NCBI GenBank assembly: GCA_029856295.1
Contig: JAHQWS010000185.1
Location: 1 to 5,291 of the forward strand
Source: Promethearchaeia archaeon
GTDB lineage: Archaea > Asgardarchaeota > Lokiarchaeia > Sigyniarchaeales > SOKP01
DNA: 5,291 bases
Direction: 5' to 3'
The notes under the pieces were generated by a model. That model was not told where the DNA came from. It saw only the letters and a program-made list of their open reading frames with translations, and searched no databases. Position 1 is the stretch's first letter. Each line of letters starts with the position of its first letter. Shown piece after piece: positions 5,271 through 5,291 of this stretch. The translations under genes and the position numbers were made by a program.

Positions 5271-5291
5271 TTATTGAGTTTCCTGCAAGAA

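Overview
The window is strongly AT-rich and archaeal. The best evidence is a tRNA-Ala(GGC) gene interrupted by a 31-nt intron in its D-loop, bounded by a bulge-helix-bulge-like structure of the kind cut by the archaeal tRNA splicing endonuclease. It has no encoded CCA, and TATA boxes lie at the archaeal spacing. The protein styles (a spinster-like MFS carrier with a long cytosolic tail, a secreted protein resembling a subtilase propeptide, a large nucleotidyltransferase protein) remind me of Asgard archaea, particularly Lokiarchaeia. That lineage is my impression and is not proved by the sequence.

Layout. Bases 1-389 (minus) hold the N-terminal part of a secreted protein that runs off the window. 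A divergent promoter region (390-532) serves it and the tRNA gene (533-637, plus). A short AT-rich spacer leads to a long plus-strand MFS gene (open frame 772-3033, conservative start GTG 829). This gene is convergent, with a 40-base gap, with a block of three minus-strand genes: a 98-141 aa hypothetical protein (3074-3499), a 184 aa helical hypothetical protein (3605-4159), and a nucleotidyltransferase-domain protein (open from 5270 down to 4344).

Two genes have damaged-looking 5' ends. The MFS frame has no ATG, GTG or TTG until the middle of its first membrane helix, while a well-placed ATG at 765 lies in another frame. The nucleotidyltransferase frame has no such start codon ahead of its catalytic GS...DxD motif. 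Starting at the first ATG (4949) would discard the whole catalytic core. Both could be single-base indels (assembly or real), non-standard starts, or recoding.

I see no strong functional link between genes. The three minus-strand genes could be co-oriented neighbours of one accessory locus, but the 184 aa gene has its own promoter candidate, so a single operon is not assured. No CRISPR array, insertion sequence or rRNA was seen.
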